Positions 61,153 through 61,164 of a stretch of DNA of 61,164 nucleotides are shown here, in pieces. This DNA comes from CAYQOX01 sp964419335 (lineage in GTDB: Bacteria; Hinthialibacterota; Hinthialibacteria; Hinthialibacterales; Hinthialibacteraceae). Where the stretch lies: contig CAYQOX010000031.1 in NCBI GenBank assembly GCA_964419335.1, positions 1 through 61,164 of the forward strand, given 5' to 3'. Each line of letters begins with the position of its first letter. Position 1 is the stretch's first letter. The position numbers and the translations under genes were made by a program. The notes beneath the pieces are model-generated. The model was not told the origin of the DNA, did not search any database, and saw nothing but the letters and a program-made list of their open reading frames with translations.

Positions 61153-61164
61153 ATTGGTAGAAAC

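Overview
The window is about 61 kb of chromosomal bacterial sequence in one scaffold piece, with one 100-base run of N (33110-33209) that marks a contig join. Gene content points to a diderm (Gram-negative-type) bacterium: an LptE-like lipoprotein next to holA, a decaheme c-type cytochrome, many secreted proteins with signal peptides, and orphan pseudopilin-like proteins. The futalosine-pathway gene mqnA, a bactofilin, Pro/Thr-rich linkers joined to FG-GAP propellers, and secreted propeller/toroid proteins resemble what is seen in poorly cultured environmental phyla (PVC-adjacent or Hydrogenedentes/Sumerlaeota-like). I cannot assign a taxon from sequence alone. Shine-Dalgarno (SD) motifs of the AGGAGG type are clear, and some genes start with TTG.

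Layout. 1-5.6 kb: 3' part of a secreted Thr/Pro-rich FG-GAP protein, era, an orphan pseudopilin, a metallo-beta-lactamase-fold hydrolase and a XerC/D recombinase. 5.6-7.3 kb (minus): a tiny membrane protein, an Rrf2 regulator, a DUF4149-like membrane protein and folK. 7.6-23.7 kb: mostly information processing and envelope genes (MrfA/YprA-type helicase, beta-hydroxyacid dehydrogenase, Ski2-like helicase with a C-terminal winged helix, DksA-like protein, D-cysteine desulfhydrase-like enzyme, bactofilin, recN, lytic transglycosylase, PTS IIA). 24-32 kb: a sodium:solute symporter, two alpha/beta-hydrolase esterases and a propeller-plus-toroid protein, probably a carbohydrate/ester utilisation locus.

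32.7-36.1 kb is the accessory region. A compact operon (33017-35760) encodes a protein cut by the assembly gap, a DUF1828-like protein, a 35-aa protein and an AlbA_2/RecG-related ATP-binding protein. Several junctions overlap as ATGA. A 156-bp duplicated segment lies on the left. On the right, motifs recur every ~111 bp next to an IS200/IS605-like hairpin. This is the best candidate for an undescribed module.

36.2-48 kb returns to ordinary content: lptE-holA, a membrane-anchored Asp-box protein, a glycerol-1-phosphate dehydrogenase, a GT2 glycosyltransferase with xylulokinase, serA and mqnA. 48-61 kb: a decaheme cytochrome, an Xaa-Pro peptidase with bcp, a PHP-GT4 fusion with a deoxyribosyltransferase-like protein, a Cys-cluster protein, a second pseudopilin, a DUF4139-like secreted protein, a bacilliredoxin, a DUF4097-like lipoprotein and a hemerythrin-like protein. 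A ~225-bp interspersed repeat with terminal inverted repeats occurs twice (24.0 kb and 37.75 kb). No tRNA, rRNA or CRISPR array was recognised.
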